Shown one piece after another: positions 47,012-55,361 of a DNA stretch of 64,000 nucleotides (its first letter is position 1; each line of letters starts with the position of its first letter). Position numbers and translations under genes: made by a program. This DNA comes from CAVXXB01 sp963765585. Lineage in GTDB: Bacteria > Calditrichota > Calditrichia > JAJRVZ01. The notes below the pieces were generated by a model, which was given only the letters and a program-made list of their open reading frames with translations, searched no databases and was not told where the DNA came from. The stretch covers positions 310,001-374,000 of the forward strand of contig CAVXXB010000012.1 in assembly GCA_963765585.1 (NCBI GenBank). The letters are read 5' to 3'.

Positions 47012-47035
47012 ATAAATGAACAAAGGGGGATCATC

Positions 47036-47923
47036 ATGAATAAAATAAAAAACGAAGATCTGGGGCAGGAAGTTTTTGATCTGTTCGACAGTTATGTGCA
47101 TAGTAAGATCAATCGCCGTGAATTTATGGAACAAGTTTCCAAATATGCATTTGGCGGACTAACTGCTGCCGCGATTTACGAATATCTCGCACCGAAATAT
47201 GCAGAAGCACAGCAAATCAAAGCGAATGATCCACGGCTAAATTCGGAATATATTGAGTACAAATCACCAAAAGGCGCGGGCAGGATGCGTGGTTTGCTTT
47301 CTCGTCCGGTGAATAGCAAAGCACAGTTGCCCGGAATTGTGGTGGTGCATGAGAATCGTGGACTCAATCCACATATTGAGGATGTGGCACGAAGAGCAGG
47401 TATTGCCGGTTTTATTGCACTCGCACCGGATGCATTGACGCCCCTGGGCGGCTATCCGGGAAATGATGACGACGGCAGGCAACTGCAGCGGCAGCGCGAT
47501 AAGGAATCGATGTTGCAGGATTTTATTGCGGCATTTAACCATCTGAAGGCGCACCCGGAATGCAATGGAAAAATTGGTGTAGTCGGATTTTGCTTTGGTG
47601 GCTGGGTATCTAATATGATGGCCGTTCGAGTTCCGGATCTGCTTGCAGCTGTGCCATTTTATGGTGGCCAGCCAGAATCTGAAGATGTACCAGGTATTAA
47701 GGCCCCGTTGCTATTGCACTTTGCTGAACTTGACAAACGGGTTAACCAAGGCTGGCCGGAATATGAAACTGCTTTGAAAGCAAATAAAAAGGAATATACC
47801 GCGCATATCTATCCGAAGGTAAACCATGGATTCCATAATGATACTACGCCGCGATATGATCAGGAAGCAGCAGAACTGGCATGGCAGCGTACCATTGCTT
47901 TCTTCAACGAGAAATTGAGATAG
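47036..47923 (+). CDS. Dienelactone hydrolase family protein with Tat-like leader
   Basis: 295 residues from ATG 47036, with AAAGGGGGA; the in-frame GTG at 46982 lies in the repeat. The N-terminus SKINRREFMEQVSKYAFGGLTAAAIYEYLAPKYAEAQ resembles a twin-arginine signal. The alpha/beta hydrolase part has the thiol nucleophile in VVGFCFGGWVSNMM, an Asp in HFAELDKRVNQGW and the His in VNHGFHND. Probably a periplasmic carboxymethylenebutenolidase-like hydrolase; the substrate is open. Confidence 0.92.
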   Translation: MNKIKNEDLGQEVFDLFDSYVHSKINRREFMEQVSKYAFGGLTAAAIYEYLAPKYAEAQQIKANDPRLNSEYIEYKSPKGAGRMRGLLSRPVNSKAQLPGIVVVHENRGLNPHIEDVARRAGIAGFIALAPDALTPLGGYPGNDDDGRQLQRQRDKESMLQDFIAAFNHLKAHPECNGKIGVVGFCFGGWVSNMMAVRVPDLLAAVPFYGGQPESEDVPGIKAPLLLHFAELDKRVNQGWPEYETALKANKKEYTAHIYPKVNHGFHNDTTPRYDQEAAELAWQRTIAFFNEKLR

Positions 47924-47942
47924 TTACTTATATGTATATATC

Positions 47943-47967
47943 TTTTCCGGAAATAATTTCCGGAAAA
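47943..47967. terminator. 12-bp-stem palindrome after dienelactone hydrolase
   Basis: TTTTCCGGAAAT and ATTTCCGGAAAA flank a single base. It lies 20 bp after the stop; the A/T edges suit a bidirectional terminator. A shorter relative is at 51107-51127. Confidence 0.55.
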
Positions 47968-47993
47968 ACACCATAAATACTAGGGGATGTAAT

Positions 47994-49118
47994 ATGTATG
48001 CAAAACCGGGAAGTCTTATTTTTCTATTTCTATTTCTATTTATACTTTTTATCCAATCACCGGCAGACGATGTGGAAATATTGAAGATTGGCGCAGCGGC
48101 ACCGGACTTTAATCTGCTCGGAATAGATGATAAATATCATTCACTTAAAAGTTATGAAGATGCAGATATTCTTGTAATAATTTTTACAGCAAACCACTGT
48201 CCAACCGCCCAATCCTATGAAGACCGTATGATTGAGCTGGTGAATGATTACAAGGATAAGGGTGTCGCAGTTGTCGCAATCTCGTCAAATAATCCTGAAG
48301 CAGTCAGACTTGATGAATTGGGTTATACGGATCTCGGCGATTCTTTTGACGATATGAAACAACGTGCAAAAGATAAAAATTATAACTTTCCCTATTTATA
48401 TGACGGTGATGAGCAGCTTGCCTTAATTGCATACGGTCCTACCTCTACGCCCCATGTCTTTGTTTTTGACAAGGACAGAAAATGTCGATTTACCGGTCGG
48501 ATTGATGATAATGAGGATATAAATAAAGTGAAGTCGAAAGATACGCGAAATGCAATCGAAGCCATATTAGCCGGTAAACCTGTGCCTGTCGAAACAACAA
48601 AAACATTTGGCTGTTCAATGAAATGGGCATCAAAAAAAGCAACAGCAGAAGCATCGATCAAGAAGTGGAATGCGGAAGAGGTGAGTGTTGAGATGATTGA
48701 TATTGATGGTATTACGCAGTTGCTTAAAAATGATTCCGATAAACTAAGATTAATAAATGTATGGGCTACATGGTGCGGACCATGTGTCTCTGAATTTCCG
48801 GAATTAGTTAAAATTAACAGAATGTACCGTCATCGCGATTTTGAGATGGTCACCATCAGTACCGATCCGCCGGGCAAAACTGATAAAGTGCTTAAGTTCC
48901 TAAAAAACAACTATGCTTCAAATAAAAATTATCATTTTAGTTCCGATGACAAATATGCTTTAATTGAAACCATTGATAAAGAATGGCCCGGTGCATTACC
49001 TTATACCTTACTTGTGAAGCCGGGGGGTGAAATTATCTACAAAAAACTGGGAGTCATCGATCCACTTGAAGTAAAAAAGGTAATTGTTGAATACGTCGGC
49101 AGAGTCTATCATGAATAA
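47994..49118 (+). CDS. Secreted protein with tandem thioredoxin-fold domains
   Basis: 374 residues after signal MYAKPGSLIFLFLFLFILFIQSPA. Domain 1 (~30-195) is peroxiredoxin-like: APDFNLLGIDDKYHSLKSYEDADILVIIFTANHCPTAQSYEDRM, with one Cys in the HCPTAQ position (no CxxC), and TSTPHVFVFDKDRKCRFTGRIDD. Domain 2 (~225-374) is TlpA-like with a full WCGPC in INVWATWCGPCVSEFPELV. The protein probably works in the periplasm as a disulphide reductase or thiol peroxidase. Confidence 0.9.
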   Translation: MYAKPGSLIFLFLFLFILFIQSPADDVEILKIGAAAPDFNLLGIDDKYHSLKSYEDADILVIIFTANHCPTAQSYEDRMIELVNDYKDKGVAVVAISSNNPEAVRLDELGYTDLGDSFDDMKQRAKDKNYNFPYLYDGDEQLALIAYGPTSTPHVFVFDKDRKCRFTGRIDDNEDINKVKSKDTRNAIEAILAGKPVPVETTKTFGCSMKWASKKATAEASIKKWNAEEVSVEMIDIDGITQLLKNDSDKLRLINVWATWCGPCVSEFPELVKINRMYRHRDFEMVTISTDPPGKTDKVLKFLKNNYASNKNYHFSSDDKYALIETIDKEWPGALPYTLLVKPGGEIIYKKLGVIDPLEVKKVIVEYVGRVYHE

Positions 49119-49157
49119 ATTGAGTTGTTGTCCCCCAGGTTATTTTTGGGTGCGCAT

Positions 49158-49222
49158 TGTATAGATCCCGAAACAAGTTCGGGATGACGATCATGTCACC
49201 CTGAATTCATTTCAGGGTCTAT
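49158..49222. repeat. Paired hairpins shared with 42107-42285
   Basis: CCCGAAACAAGTTCGGGA and CCTGAATTCATTTCAGGGTC, the same modules as in the 42.1-kb repeat in reversed order. They lie between convergent genes and may stop both transcripts. Confidence 0.6.
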
Positions 49223-49226
49223 TTAA

Positions 49227-50379
49227 TTAGTACATTACATATTTTACCAGTCGGCCATCCAGGCCGCCGTTACTTAAAATCCACTTTTTGCTGGCTTTTA
49301 ATCCGATATTCTTTATGTACGTTCGATCTCCAAAATAAATAAAGGCGGTCGAATTGGTACAGCGCTGCTTCAGGAAATCCCCCAGTTTTTTATAAAAATC
49401 ACTTAAATCCGTCTTGTTCTTCATGCGGATACCATAAGGTGGATTACAGACAATAGTGGTATCTTTGAGTCTGTTCGATTGAAAATATATCTTTTTGCAT
49501 TAGTTTTATTTTTGAATCCGGGTCAATTAGCGCACTATTTTTCTTTGCTGTTTCTACTGCTTTAAGGTCAATATCACTGCCCTGGATCAGGTTACTACTC
49601 ACAGGCTGTATATTATTATTGGCCTCCTTTTTTATCTTTTTCCATAATTTTTCATCAAAATCCGGCAGACGTTCAAAACCAAACTTACTCCGCCGACTGG
49701 CAGATGGCGTATTTGTGGCCGCCAGATAAGCTTCGCATAACAGCGTTCCCGAGCCGCAAAATGGATCATAAAAGGGCGTTTGGCCATCCCACTCACTGTA
49801 CCGAATAATCGACGCGGCCAGTGTTTCACTCATGGGTGCTTGTGTGGATTCCATGCGGTAACCACGGCGATGCAGTGAACCACCTGATGTATCCACACTG
49901 ATCGTAGCCACATTCTTTTCGATATATACATTTAGCCATAAATCGGGATTGCGGGTATCAATGGAAGGCCGTTTTCCATCGCGCTCCCGGAAATAATCAA
50001 CAATGGCATCTTTCAGACGCAGTGCCGCATATTTGGAATGATTGATATTGCTTTGGGAAACATTGGCAAAGATGGCCAGAGTCTGCTCAGGATTCAGAAA
50101 GTCATTCCAGTTTATCTGTTGTGCCACCTGGTACAGATAATTATCCGAATGACAATCAAAAGTTTTCAATGGCGCCAGTACGCGGTTGATCAGCCGGGAA
50201 TGCAGATTAATCCGGTACAGCGATTCCCGATCTGCGTTAAAATAGATACCGCGGTAGGAATGGCTGGTTTCCTCAGCGCCAAGTTCCAGTAATTCAGCCT
50301 CGGCAATATCTTTGATATCATCGGCGACCTGCGCAAAATAACGCCGGGACAGTTGATATTCGTACATTTGTTCTTCCAA
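49227..50379 (-). pseudogene. RlmL/YpsC-like rRNA methyltransferase, one frameshift
   Basis: Begins MEEQMYEYQLSRRYFAQVADDIKDIAEAELLELGAEE (THUMP and RNA-binding part). The methyltransferase core FYDPFCGSGTLLCEAYLAA and SDIDLKAVETAKKNSALI runs to about 49465. A single slip there leads to KDTTIVCNPPYGIRMKNKTDLSDFYKKLGDFLKQRC ... YFGDRTYIKN and stops at 49227. The catalytic NPPYG sits just after the break. The family makes m2G or m7G in 23S rRNA. Confidence 0.88.
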
Positions 50380-50441
50380 TTAGTATAGGTTTGGAACTCG
50401 GAACTTGGAACTGGGAAATAAAATTTAGAGATTACTGTTAT

Positions 50442-50509
50442 CCAGCATCCAGCATCCAGCATCCAGCATCTACATGTATCCTGTATCCTGTATCCTGTAT
50501 CCTGTATCC
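50442..50509. repeat. Two adjacent 7-bp tandem arrays
   Basis: CCAGCAT occurs four times (50442-50469) and TGTATCC five times (50475-50509). They are preceded by GGAACTCGGAACTTGGAACT word repeats. Copy number may vary between strains. Confidence 0.85.
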
Positions 50510-50550
50510 AGAAAATTTACCAATTTAATATCCAGACATTCCATAACTAA

Positions 50551-50856
50551 ACGACCCACCCCCACGGTCCCCCTCCCTCAACTATCGTTCAGGTAGGGGG
50601 ATGAATGTGGTAAAATTAATACTATCAATGCCCGCGGATTTCGCTGAGGAGGCTGATTTCCGCTGATAAAAAAAATAAATATTGCGCGATAATCAGGTCA
50701 CAACTAAAAATAATTAGTATATATTTAATCCGCGAGAATCCGTGTTATCCGCGTAATCCGCGTGCTATTATGATGTAAGCATTCAGCACATAAACGACCC
50801 ACCCCCTCGGTCCCCCTCCCTCACCTATCGTTTAAGGAGGGGGATGAATAGGGTAT
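50551..50856. repeat. Direct repeat pair flanking a word palindrome
   Basis: ACGACCCACCCCC.CGGTCCCCCTCCC with a closing AGG.AGGGGGATGAAT occurs at 50551-50604 and again at 50794-50850; each unit can fold (CCCCCTCCC with AGGGGGA). Between them lies an AATCCGCG/CGCGGAT palindrome (50633-50765). No gene is seen in 50380-50902. Confidence 0.65.
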
Positions 50857-50902
50857 ATTAAATATTACAATCCATGAACGAATATGTCTGTATGAGTATC
50901 AG

Positions 50903-51085
50903 GTGGTCAGGATGTCGCCAGTCACTCTCTTTAACGGACTTTCAGATAAGGCGCTGCTGCGTACAGGAATTGCAAACGGAAATGAAGCAAGCGTACGGGC
51001 ATTGGGTCATCATATTCTGGGACATGAATTACATCATATTAAAATGATACAGGATGTATATTTGAAGGAATATAAATTGTATTGA
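50903..51085 (+). pseudogene. DinB-family C-terminal fragment
   Basis: 60 residues: SPVTLFNGLSDKALLRTGIANGNEASVRALGHHILGHELHHIKMIQDVYL is the last third of a DinB/DUF664-type four-helix protein, including the GHELHH metal motif. The upstream two helices are absent, so it is a truncated remnant. Confidence 0.75.
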
Positions 51086-51106
51086 ACACCATAAAATAAA
51101 TTTCTA

Positions 51107-51127
51107 CTCCGGAAATTATTTCCGGAG
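51107..51127. terminator. CCGGAAAT palindrome
   Basis: CTCCGGAAAT, one base, ATTTCCGGAG. It resembles 47943-47967 and lies just after the DinB fragment. Confidence 0.45.
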
Positions 51128-51322
51128 AAACACTTTCATCTGCTGTGTCTAATTCTTCTCTTTCTATAATTTGCATTTTTTAAGGTTGTAAATTGTCATC
51201 CTGTGCGATGGATTCCTTTAGAGAACTTGGTTGTGAATCTCCTCAAATCTATGATAACTTTCCATGATTCATTCCGTATTATTAGAGCAAAAGTAAATTT
51301 ATAATACCGGAAGGATAGTAAC

Positions 51323-52390
51323 ATGCAAAATCACTTCAAAGAAAAAAACACCAGCTTTTTGATATTCATTTTTTTACTATTGATTCCGGGATTTATATCT
51401 GCTCAGAGCGAAATCATTGAATTACAGTTCAAACAGTCATCTGATACAGGTTCGGATACAACCAGAACATTGGAAAGCCTGGTTAAAGTACAGGGTACGG
51501 GCCAGTTTAAAGAAGATGGTCTATATCTGATGACTCACTATGGTGATCGTGGGGAGATCTTCAAAAAGGAAAACGAGGAGTTAATTGACAATCCTTTTAT
51601 AGATCAGACATGGCGCCATTGCAGTATATTTTCCACATCTACTGCTAATTCCGTTTTAATGGGTAGAAATTGGGATAATCAGAATGTGGGCTCTATAATT
51701 GTTAATTACTATAATCCCCCTAATGGATATGCATCGATTTCATTTTGCAGATCCATTGATTTGGGTTTTGGACATAAAGACCTGGAGGACCATAAATCGA
51801 GTATATTTGGACCTAAACTACTTTTGGCCCCTTTTTATGCTTATGATGGGATCAATGAACAGGGTCTTTCTGTAGCAGTTGCAGGGGTAAAGCATACGAC
51901 GATCAACCCCCAAAGTGATAAAGAGTTGGTGTTTGTCCCTCTACTGGCACGTAAAATACTGGATCATACAGAAAACATCGAAGAATCTGTGAATATGGTT
52001 GAAAAGTATATCCCTTTTGATATTGACAAAAATTCATTAAATACGCATTTTTACATTGTTGATGCATCCGGCAAGTCAGTTATACTGGAATATGCAGATA
52101 ATAAGTGGCATAAAATATATGGAGACAAATCCTGGCAGGTTTTAACAAATAAATCCATATATAATGATTCGGATACTAAATTGCGAGATAAATGCTGGCG
52201 GTATCGTAGTATCTCCGAAACACTTGAAAATACTCATGGTAATGTGGACTGGCGGGCAGGTATGAAAATTATGCAGGATGTAACACAGAAAGGCACAACC
52301 TGGTCGGCGGTTTATTCCCCAACAAAAAAAGAAATATATTTCTGTGTTTATCAAAACTGGGATAAAATTTATCATTTTACTGGATTTTAA
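51323..52390 (+). CDS. Ntn-hydrolase of the C45/choloylglycine hydrolase group
   Basis: 355 residues with a signal ending IPGFISAQ. The probable catalytic Cys100 is in TWRHCSIFST, followed by Arg115/Asp118 in LMGRNWDNQN, a strand APFYAYDGINEQGLSVAVAGV and an Asn region downstream, matching linear-amide C-N hydrolases. In these enzymes the Cys becomes the new N-terminus after autocleavage, so residues ~30-99 would be a propeptide. It is exported; the substrate could be an acyl-amide. Confidence 0.82.
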   Translation: MQNHFKEKNTSFLIFIFLLLIPGFISAQSEIIELQFKQSSDTGSDTTRTLESLVKVQGTGQFKEDGLYLMTHYGDRGEIFKKENEELIDNPFIDQTWRHCSIFSTSTANSVLMGRNWDNQNVGSIIVNYYNPPNGYASISFCRSIDLGFGHKDLEDHKSSIFGPKLLLAPFYAYDGINEQGLSVAVAGVKHTTINPQSDKELVFVPLLARKILDHTENIEESVNMVEKYIPFDIDKNSLNTHFYIVDASGKSVILEYADNKWHKIYGDKSWQVLTNKSIYNDSDTKLRDKCWRYRSISETLENTHGNVDWRAGMKIMQDVTQKGTTWSAVYSPTKKEIYFCVYQNWDKIYHFTGF

Positions 52391-52586
52391 TGCACTGAGT
52401 TTTTATAGTTAATAAATCCATGTGGGCAGAAAGATAAATTTTATTTACTGTTAAGTATAATCATAACTTTTAAATATTACGAAAAATGGCAATGTACTGA
52501 AAATATTTCTATATTTCTACAAGTCATTATTTCTATTAGCCGTAAGTTAGAAAAAACGTAACACAATTATTAGGAGGAAGGTTTAA

Positions 52587-52691
52587 ATGGCAAAAGGCAG
52601 AGACAAGGCAAAAGGCCCGGAAAAGAAAAAAGCACAAAAAACCATTAAAGAAAAAAGAAAATTAAAAAAAGATAAAAACGCAAAATCATGA
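52587..52691 (+). CDS. 34-residue lysine-rich protein coupled to DUF1456
   Basis: MAKGRDKAKGPEKKKAQKTIKEKRKLKKDKNAKS, about 44% lysine. A strong TAGGAGGAAGG precedes the ATG by 5-7 nt, and the stop overlaps the next start (ATGA at 52688). It is highly basic, so RNA or ribosome binding is plausible. Confidence 0.75.
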   Translation: MAKGRDKAKGPEKKKAQKTIKEKRKLKKDKNAKS

Positions 52692-53152
52692 CTAATAATG
52701 ACGTCTTGCGTCGTATCCGTTATATTTTTGATTTCGGTGATTCAAAAATGATCGCCTTGTTTGGTTTGGCTGATCTTAAGGTTACCCGGGAAGAGGTAAG
52801 TGATTGGTTAAAGAAAGAAGATGATCCGGCATATAAGAATTTGCCCGATGCAAAACTTGGTATTTTTCTGGATGGATTGATAATTGACAGGCGAGGAAAA
52901 AAAGATGGCCCGCAACCGGTGCCGGAAAAACGCATATCAAACAATATCATTTTTAGAAAATTAAAAATCGCACTTGATTTAAAAGCCGAAGATGTCCTGG
53001 ATATATTGGATCTGGTAAATATACGTATCAGTAAACACGAACTAAGCGCGTTCTTCAGGAGGCCCGACCACAAACACTACCGTAATTGTAATGATCAGAT
53101 TTTACGTAATTTTTTAAAAGGTGTACAGATAAAGTATCGGGATAATATTTAA
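52688..53152 (+). CDS. yehS: DUF1456 (YehS-like) protein
   Basis: 154 residues with two copies of the DUF1456 helical unit: NNDVLRRIRYIFDFGDSKMIALFGLADLKVTREEVSDWLKKEDDPAY, and NNIIFRKLKIALDLKAEDVLDILDLVNIRISKHELSAFFRRPDHKHYRNCNDQILRNFLKGV. Full length for the family. Translation is coupled to the small basic protein upstream. Function is not established. Confidence 0.93.
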   Translation: MTNNDVLRRIRYIFDFGDSKMIALFGLADLKVTREEVSDWLKKEDDPAYKNLPDAKLGIFLDGLIIDRRGKKDGPQPVPEKRISNNIIFRKLKIALDLKAEDVLDILDLVNIRISKHELSAFFRRPDHKHYRNCNDQILRNFLKGVQIKYRDNI

Positions 53153-53290
53153 AATTAGTAATTAGGAATATAGGAATTAGGAATTTGGAATTTTGGATTT
53201 TGGAGTAAAATCTAGTAGTTTAACCAATTTCATCAATATTGTCCATGTAAGTTATTATTTATTATAACTTTGTGCCTATTTGCCAAAAAT
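53153..53290. repeat. AT-rich word repeats (aattaggaat)
   Basis: AATTAGTAATTAGGAATATA-like units and GGAATTTTGGATTTTGG runs, followed by AACTTTGTGCCTATTTGCC. There is no gene in the gap to 53361. Confidence 0.5.
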
Positions 53291-53361
53291 CAGTGACTTC
53301 ACTTATTTTTCTCTTTTTGTTTTGAATTTTTCTGCGGTTCATTTGAACGGGGAATATTAAG

Positions 53362-54534
53362 GTGAAATATTTGTTTTCGACAGCCGCTTTATTTTTTTTA
53401 TTCGCAGATGTCTCATTTTCTCAAGAATACCAATGCCCCTATTTCCCGATGGAATTAGGCAGGTCCTGGGTATATAGCAGTGATGATTTTCCTGATTCAT
53501 TAATCTCAGCCATTGTCGATACAGCAACGATTAATGGTCATTTTTACTATGCATTTTCACCTTATCAACCGGAAATTACCCGGCATATATATTGGCTACG
53601 TCCGGAGCCTCGAAAAATATTTGCATTGAATTTGGATGATTCGACTGAATATCTGTTATTTGATTTTGATACACAACCTGGTCAGCGCTGGGAAATACCG
53701 CCGGTTCTTACACCGTTTAATGTACCGGTAAATCAATGCGATTGGGGTAGCCTGATAACTTTATTCAGCGACAGCGATACGGTTTTCAACTCAGACAGAA
53801 CATTTATTCGTTGCTATCTTTTTGCACATTATGAACATCCTTGCTATGATGCCGGTATAGGTAACACCATGTTCTCAAAGGATTTTGGTATTGTCGCGTT
53901 CTCTCAGGTTACGGAAGGAGGTGTGCTTGACTGGGAACTGGTAACTGAGCCAGCAGATACAACCATACTTTTGGGGTCATATTCTATCGTTGGCAATCCT
54001 TGCCTGACGGTTCCATGTATTCCGGGTGTTGTCAGTGCCGTAATTTCTAACGATACAAATTATGTGTTAACCGTTAAAGAAAATTTTGCCTGGAATGGGG
54101 ATTTTATATGGGGAGAATACTCTCCCGTACATGGTGACTCAATTCTGGTTAAAGGAATTATTACGGAGAGAATAGATTGTCATGGCAAAGAATATTTTAC
54201 CTGTGAAGTGCTAAATTTAACAGAATATGTACCAATGGGAATCCCGGATAAATCAGCTCAACCTGTAAGTACCAAAGATATCCTATATCACAACTACCCA
54301 AATCCGTTCAATCCGCAGACAAAAATTGAATATGTTCTGGCAAATCCCGGTAATGTGAAGATCATTTTATATGATGTACAGGGCCGGGAAATAAAAACCA
54401 TTATTGATGAATATCAGGAGAATGGACAGCATAACATTATAGTTGATGGGCGGAAGTTGCCATCCGGCATATACTATTATCAACTGATCACAAATTCTGG
54501 CTTGCAATCAAGATCCATGATCCTTGTTCGCTAG
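53362..54534 (+). CDS. Secreted protein with T9SS type A sorting domain
   Basis: 390 residues from GTG 53362 (GGGGA 8 nt upstream). The signal ends FADVSFSQ. The middle part (ELGRSWVYSSDDFPDSLISAIVDTATINGHFYYAFSPYQ ... YLLFDFDTQPGQRWEIP) resembles surface proteins of this phylum group, without a named domain. The last ~80 residues carry HNYPNPFNPQTKIEYVL, VKIILYDVQGREIKTI and SGIYYYQLITNSG..SRSMILVR, the sorting domain. Confidence 0.9.
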   Translation: MKYLFSTAALFFLFADVSFSQEYQCPYFPMELGRSWVYSSDDFPDSLISAIVDTATINGHFYYAFSPYQPEITRHIYWLRPEPRKIFALNLDDSTEYLLFDFDTQPGQRWEIPPVLTPFNVPVNQCDWGSLITLFSDSDTVFNSDRTFIRCYLFAHYEHPCYDAGIGNTMFSKDFGIVAFSQVTEGGVLDWELVTEPADTTILLGSYSIVGNPCLTVPCIPGVVSAVISNDTNYVLTVKENFAWNGDFIWGEYSPVHGDSILVKGIITERIDCHGKEYFTCEVLNLTEYVPMGIPDKSAQPVSTKDILYHNYPNPFNPQTKIEYVLANPGNVKIILYDVQGREIKTIIDEYQENGQHNIIVDGRKLPSGIYYYQLITNSGLQSRSMILVR

Positions 54535-54661
54535 TATAATTCACCAATTATTTGATTGGGAAGCGTTGGTTTAATTTTTGGCATCAAATATGTGTTCATG
54601 TTACTTTTGCAACAGGACAGGTTTTAATTTTATGTAAAATTATTTCATAAGGGGGCAGTAA

Positions 54662-55023
54662 ATGAATGGCGGCAACCCTACTATCGAATGGTTGCAAGTT
54701 TCAGGAGGACAATGTCTAAGATTTACTTTTGATGAGGAATTATCCGAATATGATGCAGAAATGGCTATTGCAGAATGGAAGGAAATGGTTCAGCGAAAGA
54801 AGGTATAAAAACCTGTCTTATATGGGATTGCCGGAAAATGAGGGGTTATGAGACCGGCGCCAGAACAAAATGGACCGAAGCGCTAAATGAAATGAAATCA
54901 CAGATTGGCAAAATATGGCTAATTAGTGATTCGGCCTTTATACGAATGGGTGCGTCTGTAATGGCCATGTTCACGTCTCTCGAAATTAATCCGGTTAGTT
55001 CTGAAAGTGAAATAGATATGTAA
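54662..55023 (+). pseudogene. STAS/SpoIIAA-like small protein, one frameshift
   Basis: ATG 54662 (AAGGGGGCAG upstream) gives NPTIEWLQVSGGQCLRFTFDEELSEYDAEMAIAEWKEMVQRK. One missing base near 54794 joins it to EGIKTCLIWDCRKMRGYETGARTKWTEALNEMKSQIGKIWLISDSAFIRMGASVMAMF. The alternation resembles STAS-like folds; the assignment is tentative. Confidence 0.6.
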
Positions 55024-55112
55024 GACTGGAATAACCGTGAATGAAACCATCGTTTTATTTTAAAAAATGTAATGATAAATGATGTATCCTTTATATAATC
55101 CTATAGAATATT

Positions 55113-55361
55113 GTGCAGAAATTAGAGTTAGATTACCCTTGTAAATGGTCCTACCGCATTGTGGGAACAGACGAACAGTGATTACGCGAAGCAGTAAAAT
55201 CTGCTGCGGGTAATAAAAAATATATGCTTTCGGTCTCCCACCGAAGTTCAGGTGGGAAGTATCTCTCACTTAATATTGAATTACAAGTAAATGATGAAAC
55301 AGAACGGCTTGGTATATTTGAGAATCTGAAGAACCATGCGGCTATAAAATATGTATTGTAA
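55113..55361 (+). pseudogene. DUF493 (YbeD-like) protein with in-frame TGA
   Basis: GTG 55113 gives (M)QKLELDYPCKWSYRIVGTDEQ, TGA at 55179-55181, then LREAVKSAAGNKKYMLSVSHRSSGGKYLSLNIELQVNDETERLGIFENLKNHAAIKYVL. Except for the stop the family is complete (~83 residues); CGA to TGA would explain it. The stop codon overlaps the Fe-S protein ATG (TAATG). Confidence 0.8.

Noticed and set aside
50442..50509. CRISPR-like array
   Set aside because: Units are 7 bp with no spacers; a simple tandem repeat.
55179..55212. Possible selenocysteine insertion at the DUF493 TGA
   Set aside because: The downstream hairpin loop (TAAAAT) lacks the guanine expected in bacterial SECIS loops, and DUF493 is not a known selenoprotein family.
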